A DNA stretch of 64,000 bases from Odontocerum albicorne (GCA_949825065.1 OX463855.1:38078301-38142300), one strand, 5' to 3'; positions 34,937 to 47,776 are shown, counted from the first letter of the stretch. Translations and numbers: made by a program. Notes: generated from the letters alone by a model not told the origin.

Positions 34937-35700
34937 TTATACTGCATTTGATTGTAAGTAAACAGTATTATATGTTATGGTTAATGTCTTTATACATTAT
35001 AGTTCATGTATACTGCATTTTCAAAGTATCGCCCATCGCTAGCTACACATTTTCCCCATCTCTCTGGCAATTTGTGGATGCCTCGCCAAAAACACTGTTG
35101 CTCTTTTGTGGCAAACCAATCATCGAGCCATTTTCGTAAGAAGTGAAGCGCTGTTCAGCAAGTGCGTGTCCCATCGATGCAAATAAGTAGTAATCGGATG
35201 GAGCCAAGTCTAGTGAGGAAGCCGCATGCGAAAGTATTTGCCAACTAAACGCCTCAATCGTTTCCTTGACCGGTTTTGCTGTGTGCAATGGTGCATTATC
35301 ATGAAGTAAAATCACTTTGTGTTGCCTCTTTTGATATTCTGGTCGTTTTTCACGCAATGCTGACAACTAGAGCCGTCTATGAGCAAATTCCGGTTTCATA
35401 TTTAAAGACCTGATATACTGCATTTGATCGTAATTAAACAGTATTAAATGTTATGGTTAATGTCTTTATACGTTATAGTTCATATATACTGCATTTTATC
35501 GTAAGTAAACAGTATTAAATGTTATGGTTAACGTCTTTATACGTTATAGTTCATATATACTGCATTTGATCGTAATTAAACAGTATTAAATGTTATGGTT
35601 AATGTCCTTATACGTTATAGTTCATGTATAGTATACTGCATTTGATCGTAAGTAAACAGTATTAAACATTGGAGTACATGTCTTTAATGTACTCGTATAC
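34937..35700 (+). repeat. 64/71-bp satellite units interrupted by a mariner relic
   Basis: Units of the 28157 array at 34937-35019 and 35414-35690. The mariner fragment between them inserted into the array. Confidence 0.85.
35020..35413 (-). mobile_element. Deleted mariner relic (same family as 9375)
   Basis: Minus-strand coding: VILLHDNAPLHTAKPVKETI (second Asp), LDLAPSDYYLFASMGHALAE (third Asp), then a frameshift and CVASDGRYFE at the end. N-terminal half and first Asp are deleted. The 5' end TATCAGGTCTTTAAATATGA is retained. Confidence 0.8.
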
Positions 35701-35744
35701 TCTTATGTGATCGTAAGTAAACAACTTAACCTCTCCGTGAGTAC

Positions 35745-35806
35745 CGCCCCAACCGTGGGGCCATAAAATATTGAGTCTGATAGCGTATGGCCCCGCGGTT
35801 GGGGCG
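35745..35806. repeat. GC-rich inverted repeat
   Basis: CGCCCCAACCGTGGGGCCAT (35745) pairs with ATGGCCCCGCGGTTGGGGCG (to 35806) with one mismatch and a 20-nt loop. It starts 16 bp after a TTAA. It may be a piggyBac-type subterminal hairpin; the partner end was not found. Confidence 0.75.
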
Positions 35807-36359
35807 CAGTGATTATTTCTCGAATATTCCCAGATTATGTCAGGATTTGGACTACCAATGACATCTATTTATGATACCACACAATTAAATCATTTAACGG
35901 CTAGTTACATGTTTTACCAACTAAACAAACGATGTTTTAAAATTTCCATTAATATCTTACTACTCGAGAGGTTACATATTATATAATAGTTCATGTCGAT
36001 ACATTTGATACTATATTTGGTCGTAAGTAAACAATATTATATGTTATAGTTCATGTATTTTGTTAGTAAAAAAACGAAAACAGGTTCTATAAAATCTAAC
36101 GTTACACATCTTGAGCCATGTAATACGGCTACCGTGCGATAACTTGCAGACCTACTGACACAATTATGAAATAGAAACTGTCCTAATCTTCTAGAAACAC
36201 CGCTCATGCAAAATGCATGTCTCGTCCGATCAATTAAAATCTTTTCGTTAGCAAACAATAAGTTGTATTGTTAGTTTAGTTCATAAGTAAGTCGTGCAAT
36301 GCATCAATTAATAAGACATTTTCACAAGTATTGTTTTTTGTGACTAACCAAACAAATTT

Positions 36360-36545
36360 GATATCCCAGTATAAGTGGGAGTCGTGATAGACGATGACCG
36401 AGAAAAGTATGATTAGACTAAATGAATACAATTAAAAAAAATTAAAGGTGAGGAGTAAGAGAAAAAGACGTATGAATGTGGAGGGGGAAGTATGTCGTGA
36501 TAGAACAGTTTGGTGTTCAGTACACTATGCCAACCCCCATTCGGC
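36360..36545 (+). pseudogene. LINE family R C-terminal fragment
   Basis: Plus strand: RKRRMNVEGEVCRDRTVWCS, then VHYANPHSA and stop. Matches the VEEARxVCRDRxxWRS motif of family R. Confidence 0.65.
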
Positions 36546-36555
36546 ATAAGCAATG

Positions 36556-36750
36556 AAGATAGAGTGCGTCCTCATAGTTTGATAAGACGCTTGTCTTCCA
36601 GTGTGGGGATTGCGGGTTTGATTTCCGTTGAAAACCATTTTTTTTAAGATTCAAGTCTGATTTTCACTTAAAGCCTCTTTAACGTCTTTCTGGTTGGTCA
36701 GAAAAGATTGCCACAAAGCAATAAGCATGCCAATGCAAATTTGCAATATT
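36556..36750 (+). mobile_element. SINE-1 copy
   Basis: CGTCCTCATAGTTTGATAAG and TTGCGGGTTTGATTTCC boxes, T-run, body with AACGTCTTTCTGGTTGGTCA and AAGCAATAAGCATGCC. Confidence 0.8.
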
Positions 36751-36764
36751 TTTAATTTTTTTTA

Positions 36765-36925
36765 AGAATAAATATGACCGAAGTCATAAGTATCCTTATA
36801 TGCTCGAACACTAGGCGGAAAAAGTGGCTGTATCGTTCGAGGAGAGTAGCACAGCGCGGGGTTCGAACCGACGACCTTCCGCACGGAAGTCCAGTGCTTT
36901 ACCGCACGACCATGCACCTCATAAA
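36765..36925 (-). mobile_element. SINE-2 copy
   Basis: Minus strand: GGTGCATGGTCGTGCGGTAA (box A), a TTCCGTGCGGAAGG stem, GTCGTCGGTTCGAACCCCGC (box B), then the CTACTCTCCTCGAACGATAC body and AGCATATAAGGATACTTATG tail. The best copy of this family. It lies back to back with SINE-1. Confidence 0.8.
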
Positions 36926-37300
36926 ACAAGAATGTAATATGATATAATATTAGGAAATAGCGGGATAGTACTATATACATACCATATGTATATGTTGCTT
37001 TAAGCATTTGTAATATATATCTCGAATTTATGTTATATATTATTTAGTCCAAGGAAAAAAATCGAGATAGGTAATTCTGGCGCTCTGTCCTCAATGCCTA
37101 CCCTGACAGAGAAACGGCGTGATGATTTGTATTTATGTAGTCCAAGGAAGCTGATTTTTAACTGTCATCCAATATACTTTTGAGTGTACGCATATAAATA
37201 AATAACATACAAATTGATATTTCCGCATTTGTAAACAAAATACAAAACACGAGACTTACCATATCTCAGTTTAACTAGTTTTGCACTTATCAGAATTTAA

Positions 37301-38560
37301 CCACTGATATGAGTTTATTCCATTGAATAAGATATGGGGTTCCCATTACTTTTGAATGTTTGCCTGTTAACCACTGATATGAGTTTATTCCATTGAATAC
37401 GATATGGGGTTGCTATTACTTTTGAATGTTTGCCTGTTAACCACTGATATGAGTTTATTCCATTTAATAAGATATGGGGTTCCCATTACTTTTGAATTTT
37501 GGCCTGTTAACCACTGATATGAGTTTATTCCATTGAATAAGATATGGGGTTCCCATTACTTTTGAATGTTTGCCTGTTAACCACTGATATGAGTTTATTC
37601 CATTGAATACGATATGGGGTTGCTATTACTTTTGAATGTTTGCCTGTTAACCACTGATATGAGTTTATTCCATTTAATAAGATATGGGGTTCCTATTACT
37701 TTTGAATGTTTGCCTGTTAACCACTGATATGAGTTTATTCCATTGAATAAGATATGGGGTTCCCATTACTTTTGAATGTTTGCCTGTTAACCACTGATAT
37801 AAGTTTATTCCATTGAATAAGATATGGGGTTCCCATTACTTTTGATTTTTTGCCTGTTAACCACTAATATGAGTTTATTCCATTAAATAAGATATGGGGT
37901 TCCCATTACTTTTGAATTTTTGCCTGTTAACCACTGATATGAGTTTATTCCGTTGAATAAGATATGGGGGTCCCATTACTTTTGAATTTTTGCCTGTTAA
38001 CCACTGATATGAGTTTATTCCATTGAATAAGATATGGGGTTCCCATTACTTTTGATTTTTTGCCTGTTAACCACTGATATGAGTTTATTCCATTGAATAA
38101 GATATGGGGTTCCCATTACTTTTGAATTTTGGCCTGTTAACCACTGATATGAGTTTATTCCATTGAATAAGATATGGGGTTCCTATTACTTTTGAATGTT
38201 TGCCTGTTAACCACTGATATGAGTTTATTCCATTAAATAAGATATGGGGTTCCCATTACTTTTGAATGTTTGCCTGTTAACCACTGATATGAGTTTATTC
38301 CATTGAATAAGATATGGGGTTCCCATTACTTTTGAATTTTTGCCTGCTAACCACTGATATGAGTTTATTCCATTGAATAAGACATGGGGTTGCCATTACT
38401 TTTGAATGTTTGCCTGTTAACCACTGATATGAGTTTATTCCATTGAATAAGATATGGGGTTCCCATTACTTTTGAATGTTTGCCTGTTAACCACTGATAT
38501 GAGTTTATTCCATTGAATAAGATATGGGGTTCCCATTACTTTTGAATTTTTGCTTGTTAA
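37301..38560 (+). repeat. 70-bp tandem array, 18 copies without length change
   Basis: The unit begins CCACTGATATGAGTTTATTC at 37301 and at every 70 bp to 38491, with no indel. Variants (TACGATATGGGGTTGCTATT; TTTAATAAG; TTTGATTTTTTG) recur at 210-bp spacing, showing a three-unit higher-order repeat in part of the array. Confidence 0.97.
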
Positions 38561-39190
38561 TTTATATTTATAAGATATGAAATTCGCTTCAGTAAATATC
38601 CAAATTATTATTCGATTTCGATAATTAATAAGTTATTTTCTGTCAAATATTTCTTAAAGGATTTGCCCTATAACTTGTGATTCTCAGCTTCCACATATAT
38701 ATTTGGAACTTAATTACGTTAAAGCCCTACGCTGTAGCTTATATAGTGCACGTATTGTGCCGCCCCTGAACTCGGTAGCCACCCAAAATAGTTGTTTTAA
38801 TTAAGACACTGTCGACATCCACTTAAAACCAACAGCACAATAATAAGAGGCTTCACAAGAACCGTGAAATATTTTGAAAGTATCGCGTAATGCATTGAAG
38901 GCCGTGTTTCGCTCCGCATTCAGATCTACCTGTAGTTTCTGCCGGAACAACACTCTGATGCTCTCATAACCAGTGACAGCTTCAGAGACCGACACGGTAT
39001 ACAAAAGTTTGTGGCCTGCCCTGTTTTGAATTTAACCATTTATTAAACTTATGGAAACAACCCAATTTATCGATATCCGCGGAATCTTAAAGGTCTGCTG
39101 ATAACATTTGGAGTAGTTAGGATAAAATTGAGATACAATTTTCATTGCAGATTTCATTTGAAAACTGCAGAATGCATATTATTATCTTCT
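38561..39190. other. Unassigned sequence
   Basis: A 67-codon open frame on the minus strand (39004-38801) has no recognised family. Probably chance or unidentified element debris. Confidence 0.5.
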
Positions 39191-39194
39191 TCTT

Positions 39195-39470
39195 CCTAGT
39201 GTCATATCAGGTCCCCTCAACATTGACTATCACCTGCGAGTAAGCATCTTTGTCCCCGGCAGCCCGAAAAAGATCTCCAACGCCCCTTATACCAATCCAA
39301 TATTGTATATTGCGGAGCCAGTAGATTTGCCTCCTGCCAACACCTCTTCGACCCTTTATTTTGCCTTGGATGATCAGGTGCAGTATTTTGTACTTTGCTC
39401 CTATAAGTACATAACCCAAATAGGACACCTTTCGGATTTTAATATTAATCAACAACTCTCTATCAACTTT
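39195..39470 (-). pseudogene. LINE tail relic (uninterrupted relative of 30195)
   Basis: Minus strand: KGRRGVGRRQIYWLRNIQYW, then RGVGDLFRAAGDKDAYSQ and a VIVNVEGT end. Serves as the empty-site reference for the solo LTR at 30338. Confidence 0.75.
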
Positions 39471-39819
39471 GGCTCTTTGAAGAACCCTTGTGTTGCTGAT
39501 CGTATCCGTCCAGGTATATTATTATAAATAAGATAATTATTAAATATATTCTTTCGATTCTTATTTACTCAAATTGCTTGAATGGTTTTATCGTTATTTT
39601 GAAGATGAAACAAAATATGTTGATTTTTCGGTTCATGATGCTTTTTTACTACCGCAAAGTAAAATGTGACAAAAATTTTTAAAAAAATATGACGATAATG
39701 TAGTAAGCGATAGTGTGTGTCAAATATGATTGAAAAAATCATGATGGTGATACGACACTCAAAGATAGTGTCCACTCTGGAATACTGATTACCACTGATG
39801 ATGACCAAATCTAGGCTTT

Positions 39820-40720
39820 TATTGAATTCAACAAAGGTAAAGGGAGGAAAACAGTTAAGGCAGTCGAACGGAGCGTGGTTATTATTGCGACAGGAGTTTG
39901 AATACTTGGGCTTGCAAAAGGAATGGCTTGTAGCAAAGGTCTGTGTGCGCTCTAGAGTGTGGTGATTTTTGTTGTTTTATGTTTATATTTTTGTATATGT
40001 ATTTTTTTTTGTTATATGATTGTGTATACCGCACACTTGTGGGATGAATGTTTTGGTATGTCTGGAGTGATAAAGTATGAGGAGTTTGAGTTCCCGTGAT
40101 GTATACATATGTAATTGAGTGTCACTGTTTGTCAGGTTGATGAGAATGTGCAATGGGGTTTTACATAATCCAAAATCGGAAAGAAGTATCGATTTATTTT
40201 TTCATGCTATATGTTCTCAGTGAGATACAGGCAAAAGCTTAGTTTACTGGGGACACGACAAACGAAAGGCAACAAACCCAGATCCATTCAGGATGAATGA
40301 CGTGTGGAAAAGATTTGTGTGGGCTCGTGAGTGTGGGTTTCTTCTTGTTGTTTTAAATTTTGTTGTTTCTGTATGTTTTTTTATTTTTATTCTTATGATT
40401 GTGTGCGGTATATTGTGGGATGAATATTTTTGGTCTTTCTGGAGTGATGATGTGTGAGGAGTGTAATTTCGCATGATGTTTCCAGTTGTAATTGAGTGTC
40501 ACTGTTTGTCAGGTTGATGAGAACGTGCAACGGGGTTTTGCTTTTGTGTAATCAAAAATCGGAAAGAAGTATCGATTTATTTTTCTCATGCTAAATATCC
40601 TCAGTGAGATACAGGCAAAAGCCTAGTTAACTGGAGACACGGCAAATGAAAGGCAACAAACCCAGATCCATTAAAATTGTGTGTCCAAATTAAATTACCT
40701 GTTGGTTTTTCGCAAATGAT
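39820..40720 (-). repeat. Dispersed repeat X, tandem dimer
   Basis: Two same-direction copies (about 39820-40290 and 40290-40720), each running from a TGCGACAG block through GATTGTGT, GTGTCACTGTTTGTCAGGTT and ATCGGAAAGAAGTATCGATT to AACAAACCCAGATCCATT. Confidence 0.7.
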
Positions 40721-40756
40721 ATATATTTCTTGTCATATGTAAAATAAATTTTAAAA

Positions 40757-40996
40757 AATGAGAATAACACGTAATCTACGACATGACATATTGCTGATAT
40801 ACTTAAAATATCGAAAAATGAGAATAACACGTGATCTACGACATGATATATTGCTGATATACTTAAAATATCGAAAAATGAGAATAACACGTGATCTACG
40901 ACATGATATATTGCTGATATACTTAAAATATCGAAAAATGAGAATAACACGTGATCTACGACATGATATATTGCTGATATACTTAAAATATCGAAA
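40757..40996 (+). repeat. 60-bp tandem repeat, 4 copies
   Basis: AAAATGAGAATAACACGTGA-type units at exact 60-bp spacing with almost no divergence. Because 60 is a multiple of three, all frames look open; the repetitive ORFs on both strands are artefacts. Confidence 0.95.
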
Positions 40997-41322
40997 ACCA
41001 CCGGCCACATTGATTTGGTACAATTTTGCGTTTAAATTCGCCCTAAAATTTGAAATATATGCCAAAGTTTTATTATAAACGTTCCATACGTGAGAAAAAA
41101 ATACATAAAATCTCGCATGTTCTCATCAAGATATTGCGATGCGTAATTGCTAGATGTATAATTAGTTTTCAAATTAATTTCACTTTATTATATTAGTCTT
41201 AAAAGTATTAATAAAAGAAGAATTTCGAAATTTATAAAAAAATGCAATTGATTGCTGTTTTTGCCGTTTAGTACAACCAACCAGACAACAGTAAATGAAG
41301 TAAGTTACATGGTCTCAAAAAA

Positions 41323-41562
41323 CCGTCCTTCCCGACGAAATCCATGAACACATACGTGAACATTCATAAGATGACTGAAAAAACTGTCCTTTTCGACGAA
41401 ATCCATGAACACATACGTGAACATTCATAAGATGACTAAAAAAACCGTCCTTTTCGACGAAATCCATGAATACATAAGTGAACATTCATAAGATGACTAA
41501 AAAAACCGTCCTTTTCGACGAAATCCATGAACACATACGTGAACATTCATAAGATGACAAAA
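41323..41562 (+). repeat. 61-bp tandem repeat, 4 copies
   Basis: Units with CCGTCCTTTTCGACGAAATC at 41323, 41384, 41445 and 41506. The unit is related to a single LINE tail sequence near 54170 (CCCCACGAAATCCATAAACA), so it grew from a LINE 3' end. Confidence 0.9.
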
Positions 41563-41579
41563 AATTATACCCAATCACG

Positions 41580-42360
41580 AGGTATAATCTACGTATTGTA
41601 GGCAGAAACAACAGATCTTGACTCATTCTTTTCTGACACATATTATTTGATTCTACTACATCCATTTACATTCTCATGCATTCCTATTATAAAGGCGTAT
41701 CCTTTTTTTCTTAGGTCTTCCCAAACTTATCATACCTTCTATATTATACCTGTATAGATTATTTTTGTAAATCTTTCATCATTCATTTTTCTACATAGTT
41801 GAAGCATAATAATACTCCTTACTTCATTTTCAGAACTGCATTTGCTCTTTCTTATTGTGATGTTGTGACCAAAATTCCATATGAATAACTAGCTTTGCTT
41901 CTCTTGAAATACTCCGATAGATAAACACACAACCCACCATCCACTTTATTAAGAAAAAAATGTTAATCGATAAAAAAATTAGTAGCAAATCGTTTAATTA
42001 GAAATAATATTAATTGATGTTTATCTATTTTTGAGTGTGAGATGCGTAAATTTTCTAACAATTACGTTATAAAAACGTAGATATTCGTAGATAAACGTAG
42101 ATATAACTTAAGGACAGAAAATTTTAGACCTTCGGTGAGTAACGTATTTACACATTAAAAAGTTTCTTCTTGATTTAGAGCTTGAATTTGTTGCCAACAT
42201 CATCCCCGAGAGGTCGAGTACTAGCTGTACGAGTATATCCTCCCTTTAGGCGGCTGCCCTGGTATTTGATGTCCTGTGGGGATAACGTGTGCCGCTATAA
42301 ATGGAATCATGTCGCTGACTATCCTATCCACATCGTCACGCCATTTATTCCTGTTTCCTT
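41580..42360. other. Unassigned sequence
   Basis: No supported coding or named element; weak resemblance to antisense LINE debris near 41700-41900. Confidence 0.45.
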
Positions 42361-42364
42361 CGAC

Positions 42365-42970
42365 TATATCACTTTATTATTATTACACATGACAAGAAAT
42401 ATACACAATTTGAGAAAAACAACAGATAATTTGATTAGGACATACAATTTTAATGGATCTGGGTTTGTTGCCTTTCATTTGTCGTATCCCCAGTAAACTA
42501 GGATTTTGCCTGTATCTCACTGAGGATATTTAGCATGAGAAAAATAAATCGATACTTCTTTCCGATTTTTGATTACACAAAAAACAAAACCCCGTTGCAC
42601 GCTCTCATCAACCTGACAAACAGTGACAGTCAACTACAACTGGAAACATCTTGCGAAATTCAACTCCTCACACATCATCACTCCAGAAAGACCAAAAATA
42701 TTCATCCCACACTATACCGCACACAATCATAAGAATAAAAATTAAAATCAACACAAAATTAAAACAAAAATAAAATACACAGAAACACAAATACAAAAAC
42801 AACCAAAATTAAAACAACAAGAAGAAACCCACACTCACGAGCTCACATAAATCCCTTCCACTCGTCATTCATCCTGAAAGCTCAAGTACTCAAAATCCTG
42901 TCGCAATAACAACCACGCTCCGATCGACTGTCTAAATGGTTTTCCTACCTTTACCTTTATTGAACTTGTG
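42365..42970 (+). repeat. Dispersed repeat X, most complete plus copy
   Basis: From TTATTATTACACATGACAAG through TTAATGGATCTGGGTTTGTT, GATACTTCTTTCCG and an (AAAAC)-rich stretch to CGCAATAACAACCACGCTCC and TTACCTTTATTGAAC. About 600 bp, no plausible protein. It could be a non-autonomous retroelement or DNA element. Confidence 0.65.
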
Positions 42971-43369
42971 TTACAGGTTTGTCGGATATGACATTATCTC
43001 TCTATGAGATTATAACGTTAGTTCACTCAAATGAAACATTATTAGCTAAACAATAAATATGGAAAGATGAATGAATATCCTTTTTAGTAAACTTCGCAAT
43101 GAAGTCATCACGAAGAAGTCTGAAGTCATTTATTGCTCTTAGTAATGTAACAGGACGTAGGACTTTAAGAAGAACGCCTACACAAAAAGCGGTTCACAGC
43201 ACTATTAATACATAAAGCTATATATCAAACCGAATTTAGGAAAGAATATTAAACTATTCATAAAAATAGAATGTCATTAGTCACTGATGTCGAACTTGTT
43301 CGACTCGACGAGGAACTATAAAAATCATTCTTAATTCTCACCTGAAAACCTTCAAAGTTTAATACCCTT

Positions 43370-44000
43370 TAATAATTGTATCCTCAACACTCCCGTTGCC
43401 CTTTCATATCATCTCGACGAAAATTTTCAGCGTCTATCTGATAATGGATTTGTGATCTGCTTAAAAAGACAATGTTTATTGGTTTTCCCAATTCACTGCT
43501 CTTATTTTTTTATGCCATCCTTGACTGTCCATCCAGTGAGACTAGGAACCAATTACAAACTAATGTTAGACTCGCTCCATCATTGGCATGTTTTTAAAAT
43601 TGACTGAAAAATCACGCTACGTTAAAACACGAAAACTGACCAAGGGAAGACGAACTACAAAGAAGTTACGTCGTCCTTTACTGTCCATGCATTGAGACTG
43701 GAAGCAATTACAGACCAAGGTAAGACTCGCACCGTCCTTGGCGTGCTTTAAGAAAGGACTGAAAAACTCTTAATTTCAAGCCAGTAATTTAACATGTTTC
43801 ATTCCTTATTTTTCTTTCCTGCCCATCAACCCTTCCTTTTCCTTTGATTGATGATATCTCATGTTTACTTTTATTGTGTATATTGTTCATAAATTTCATA
43901 AGGATGAATAATCAATTGAATATTTTTTGCGACCATGTAACTTCCTTTATTTACTTTTGTCTTGTTGGTTGAAAGAGATTGTCACCTGGCACTTAACCCA
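43370..44000 (+). pseudogene. LINE 3'-end relics (family of 57020)
   Basis: Two partial tracts with TCGACGAAAATTTTCAGCG and CTTGGCGTGCTTTAAGAAAG, then the AACATGTTTCATTCC tail. Same order as 57180-57690, with deletions. Confidence 0.65.
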
Positions 44001-44124
44001 TCAGATTGTTATTACAATGAAGTGTTAAATACATTAATAAATAATAAAAGCTTTCCAAGGAACTTCTTGAATTCGTGAAATGTTCAAAGAAAATTTTGTT
44101 TGCAAATGAAGAAGGAAATAAAAA

Positions 44125-46075
44125 GATAATACTGTTGACTAAAGAGATATGTATCAAACAAGAGAATACTGTTGACTAGAGAAATATAATATGTATCAAA
44201 CAAGACAATACTGTTGGCTAGAGAAATATGTATCAAACAAGATAATACTGTTGGCTAGAGAAATATGTATCAAACAAGAGAATACTGTTGGCTAGAGAAA
44301 TATGTATCAAACAAGAGAATACTGTTGGCTAGAGAAATATGTATCAAACAAGAGAATACTGTTGACTAGAGAAATATGTATCAAACAAGATAATATTGTT
44401 GAATAGATATATATGTATCAAACAAGAGAATACTGTTGACTAGATATATATGTATAAAACAAAAATATACTCTTGACTAAAGAAAAATGTATCAAACAAG
44501 TGAATACTGTTGACTAGAGATATATATCTATATATCAAACAAGATAATACTGTTCACTAGAGAAATATGTATCAAACAACATAATATTTGTAATTTATTT
44601 TTATCAAATACTGTTTATTTCACTTTTTTTGTGACGGTATAACCCTACCGGTTTCAAGGCTTTCACCTCATCTTCAAGGGAGCGCAAACAAGAGTCTTAT
44701 TTGCGCTCCCCTGAAGATGAGGTGAAAGCCTTGAAACCGGTAGGGTTATACCGTCACAAAAAAGTGGAATAAACAGTGTTTGATAAAATATAAATTACAA
44801 TGTCTTTAAACCTCCACAACGTTAATGCCTTAACTATAAACAACATACAAGATAATATTGTTGAATAGATATATATGTATCAAACAAGAGAATACTGTTG
44901 ACTAGAGAAATATGTATCAAACAAGAGAATACTGTCAACTAGAGAAATATGTATTAAACAAGAGAATACTATTAACTAGAGAAATATGTATCAAACAAGA
45001 TAATACTATTGGCTAGAGAAATATGTATCAAACAACAATATACTGTTGACTAGAGAAATATGTATCAAACAAGATAATACTGTTGACTAGGGAAATATGC
45101 ATGAAATAAGAGAGTACTGTTGAATATAGAAATATGTATCAAACAAGAGAATACTATTGACTAGAGAAATATGTATAAAATAAGAGAATACTGTTGACTA
45201 GAGAAATATGTATCAAACAAGAGAATACTGTTGACTAGAGAAATATGTATCAAACAAGATAATATTGTTGAATAGATATATATGTATCAAACAAAAGAAT
45301 ACTTTTGACTAGATATATACGAGTATGTATAAAAAAAATACTATTGACTAAAGAAAAATGTATCAAACAAGAGAATACTGTTGACTAAAGAAATGTGTAT
45401 CAAACAAGATAATACTGTTGACTAGAGAAATATGTATCAAACAAGAGAATACTGTTGACTATAGAAATATGTATCAAACAAGAGAATTCTGTCAACTAGA
45501 GAAATATGTATCAAACAAGAAAATACTGTTGACTAGAGAAATATGTATCAAACAAGATAATACTGTTGACTAGGGAAATATGCATGAAATAAGAGAGTAC
45601 TGTTGAATATAGAAATATGTATCAAACAAGAGAATATTATTGACTAGAGAAATATGTATAAAATAAGAGAATACTGTTTACTAGAGAAATATGTATCAAA
45701 CAAGAGAATACTGTTGACTAGAGAAATATGTATCAAACAAGAGCATACTGTTGACTAGAGAAATATGAATCAAACAAGAGAATACTGTTGACTAGAGGTA
45801 TATGTATAAAATAAGAGAATACTGTTGACTAGAGAAATATGTATCAAACAAGATAATACTGTTGACTAGAGAAATATGTATCAAACAAGAGCATACTTTT
45901 GACTAGAGAAATATGTATCAAACAAGAGAATACTGTTGGCTAGAGAAATATGAATCAAACAAGAGAATACTGTTGACTAGAGGTATATGTATAAAATAAG
46001 AGAATAATGTTGACTAGAGAAATATGTATCAAACAAGAGCATACTGTTGACTAGAGAAATAAGTATCAAACAAGA
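44125..46075 (+). repeat. 37-bp minisatellite, about 45 copies
   Basis: Unit GAATACTGTTGACTAGAGAA + ATATGTATCAAACAAGA, fairly uniform, with interspersed variants (GATAATACTG, GGCTAGAG, ATAGATATATATG). Blocks near 44880-45120 and 45370-45620 look like duplicated segments. Interrupted by the Penelope element 44588-44845. Confidence 0.95.
44588..44845. mobile_element. Short palindromic Penelope-derived element inside the 37-bp array
   Basis: 258 bp: inverted copies of the terminal repeat meeting near 44697, with the right arm extended to ...TTAACTATAAACAACA. Flanks ACAACATAATAT and ACAAGATAATAT are a 12-bp target duplication with one mismatch. Plus-strand hammerhead-like motif at 44711-44742 is intact; the minus one (44677-44646) has lost the CUGA start. 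Confidence 0.82.
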
Positions 46076-46204
46076 GTACATTTGATGGAAACTCGTGATT
46101 TTTTTATGGTTTTGATGACTTAGTTGATTAAACGCCTTTTAACTAGCGGTTACTCTGAAGAACTTCCAATAACATTAAAAAAAACCGCTGGAAATCAAAC
46201 TCAA

Positions 46205-46390
46205 GAGTCCATAATATCTATAACAAGCAAAATATATGTCTTCTAACCCGGGAGTTGCATGTTTGATTACCGTTTGTACCCATTTTTTAAATAGGTTTCC
46301 AGTCTTGTGTTGACTTAGAACGTCTCTAAAATATTTCTGGTAAGTTGGGAGAGAGTCATAAATTTAGAATAACAAATGTGTAGTATATAC
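46205..46390 (+). mobile_element. SINE-1 copy, 5' truncated
   Basis: GTTGCATGTTTGATTACCG (box B type), T-run, then GGTTTCCAGTCTTGTGTTGA and the rest of the body. Confidence 0.65.
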
Positions 46391-46818
46391 TACATACATA
46401 TAACTTGACATTCGATATTATTTATTTTATAACGTTTTGATAGAAAGAGTTAAGTCATAAGTGATTGCAATTACAACAACAATCCAGAATTCATCGTTTG
46501 ATTGTATATGTATATTTAAAATATGAGCATTAGAAAAATAATTATCGTTTGAAAGTTTATTAAAAATATAATTAAATTATTAATAGAATTATAGAAATAA
46601 TTATAGACTTCATCTTAAGATGGCGAAATTATAGATGTATAGGTTATTTAAACAGTTGTGTAATAAAAATAGCTTTTCTTATACGTTTAAAACGAAAAAA
46701 ATAAAATGAATCATACAGATTTTGAATGATTTGTTAAAAAAAATCAACTCATTCTAATTGATGGGTATTATTTTCTGTTTCCATTCTAATTAATGTATAG
46801 TATCTAAATAAATAAATA

Positions 46819-47776
46819 CGAGGCGTATCCAGAAAGTAAGTGTACTGTGGCTCTCACGACCGGATGGATTTTATTTTCGACATGTTGGCTACACTTCCGT
46901 GTAGCCTGACCCTTCCCCTCCGCAACGAGACCGATTCGAGGTCAGTACGTTGAGAAGTGTCAACGCAACAAGACGTTTCGTGAAAAATGTCAATCCAATC
47001 TCCCGCCAAGTGCGAAATACGCGGCGTCATCCGTTATCTCGTTTGGAAGGGAAAACCTCCGGTTGAGGTTTATAATGAGGTGAAAACTGCATATGGTGAT
47101 AAAGCTATGAATCGTACGAGTGTGTACAAGTGGTGTCGCGAGTTTAAAAACGGTCACGTCACACCTCTTCACCCTCCATCAAAAAGTTCAAAACCACAAT
47201 TTCAGCCAAGAAAATCATGGCATCCGTGTTTTGGGACTGTCAAGGCATAATTTTAATTGAATATATGCCTCAAGGGGAGACCATCAACTCTGCAAGATAC
47301 TGTGAGACCCTAAAAAAATTGCGGAGGGCGATTCAAAACAAGAGGAGAGGCATACTGACAAAGGGAGTCTGCCTGCTGCACGACAATGCCAGACCACACA
47401 CGGCCAACGCCACGAAGGAACTGCTCGCCTCGTTTAAATGGGATGTCCTGAACCATCCCGCGCATTCCCCTGACCTAGCACCTTCAGATTACTATCTCTT
47501 TACCTCCCTGAAGCTGCACATGGGTGGAAAAAGGTTTTCAACCGACGAGGAGGTAAATGAGGAGGTGGAGTAGTGGACGGAGGGGTTGGCGGGAAACTAC
47601 TTCGAGGAAGGCATCAAAAAGTTGATACCCCGCTTCACCACCTGCATTGAGAGGAATGGCGACTATGTCGAAAAATAGCTTACATATGTACTACGGTAAC
47701 CACGTAACTTTTTTGTTTAAATAAAAAAAATTGTAACCATAAAAATTCAGTACACTTACTTTCTGGGTATGCCTCG
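46819..47776 (+). mobile_element. Mariner with internal deletion, 958 bp
   Basis: TA at 46817-46818 and 47777-47778 flank ends CGAGGCGTATCCAGAAAGTA and TACTTTCTGGGTATGCCTCG. Both termini are present, but about 0.3 kb of coding is deleted near 47165-47200. Confidence 0.88.
46987..47677 (+). pseudogene. Mariner transposase, deleted and interrupted
   Basis: The N-terminal helix-turn-helix region is intact (CEIRGVIRYLVWKGKPPVEV, RTSVYKWCREFKNGH). The deletion removes the linker and the first catalytic Asp. The C-terminal half then follows (MASVFWDCQGI, LLHDNARPHTA, HSPDLAPSDYYLF with Asp 2 and 3). A TAG at 47571-47573 interrupts the frame before WTEGLAGNYFEEGIKKLIPR and the final ERNGDYVEK. It cannot make active transposase. 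Confidence 0.85.

Noticed and set aside
37301..38560. CRISPR-like array
   Set aside because: Units are contiguous 70-mers with no unique spacers, in a eukaryotic genome; it is a minisatellite.
40690..41078. Repetitive 100-residue proteins on both strands
   Set aside because: A 60-bp tandem repeat, a multiple of three, keeps all frames open; no family signature.
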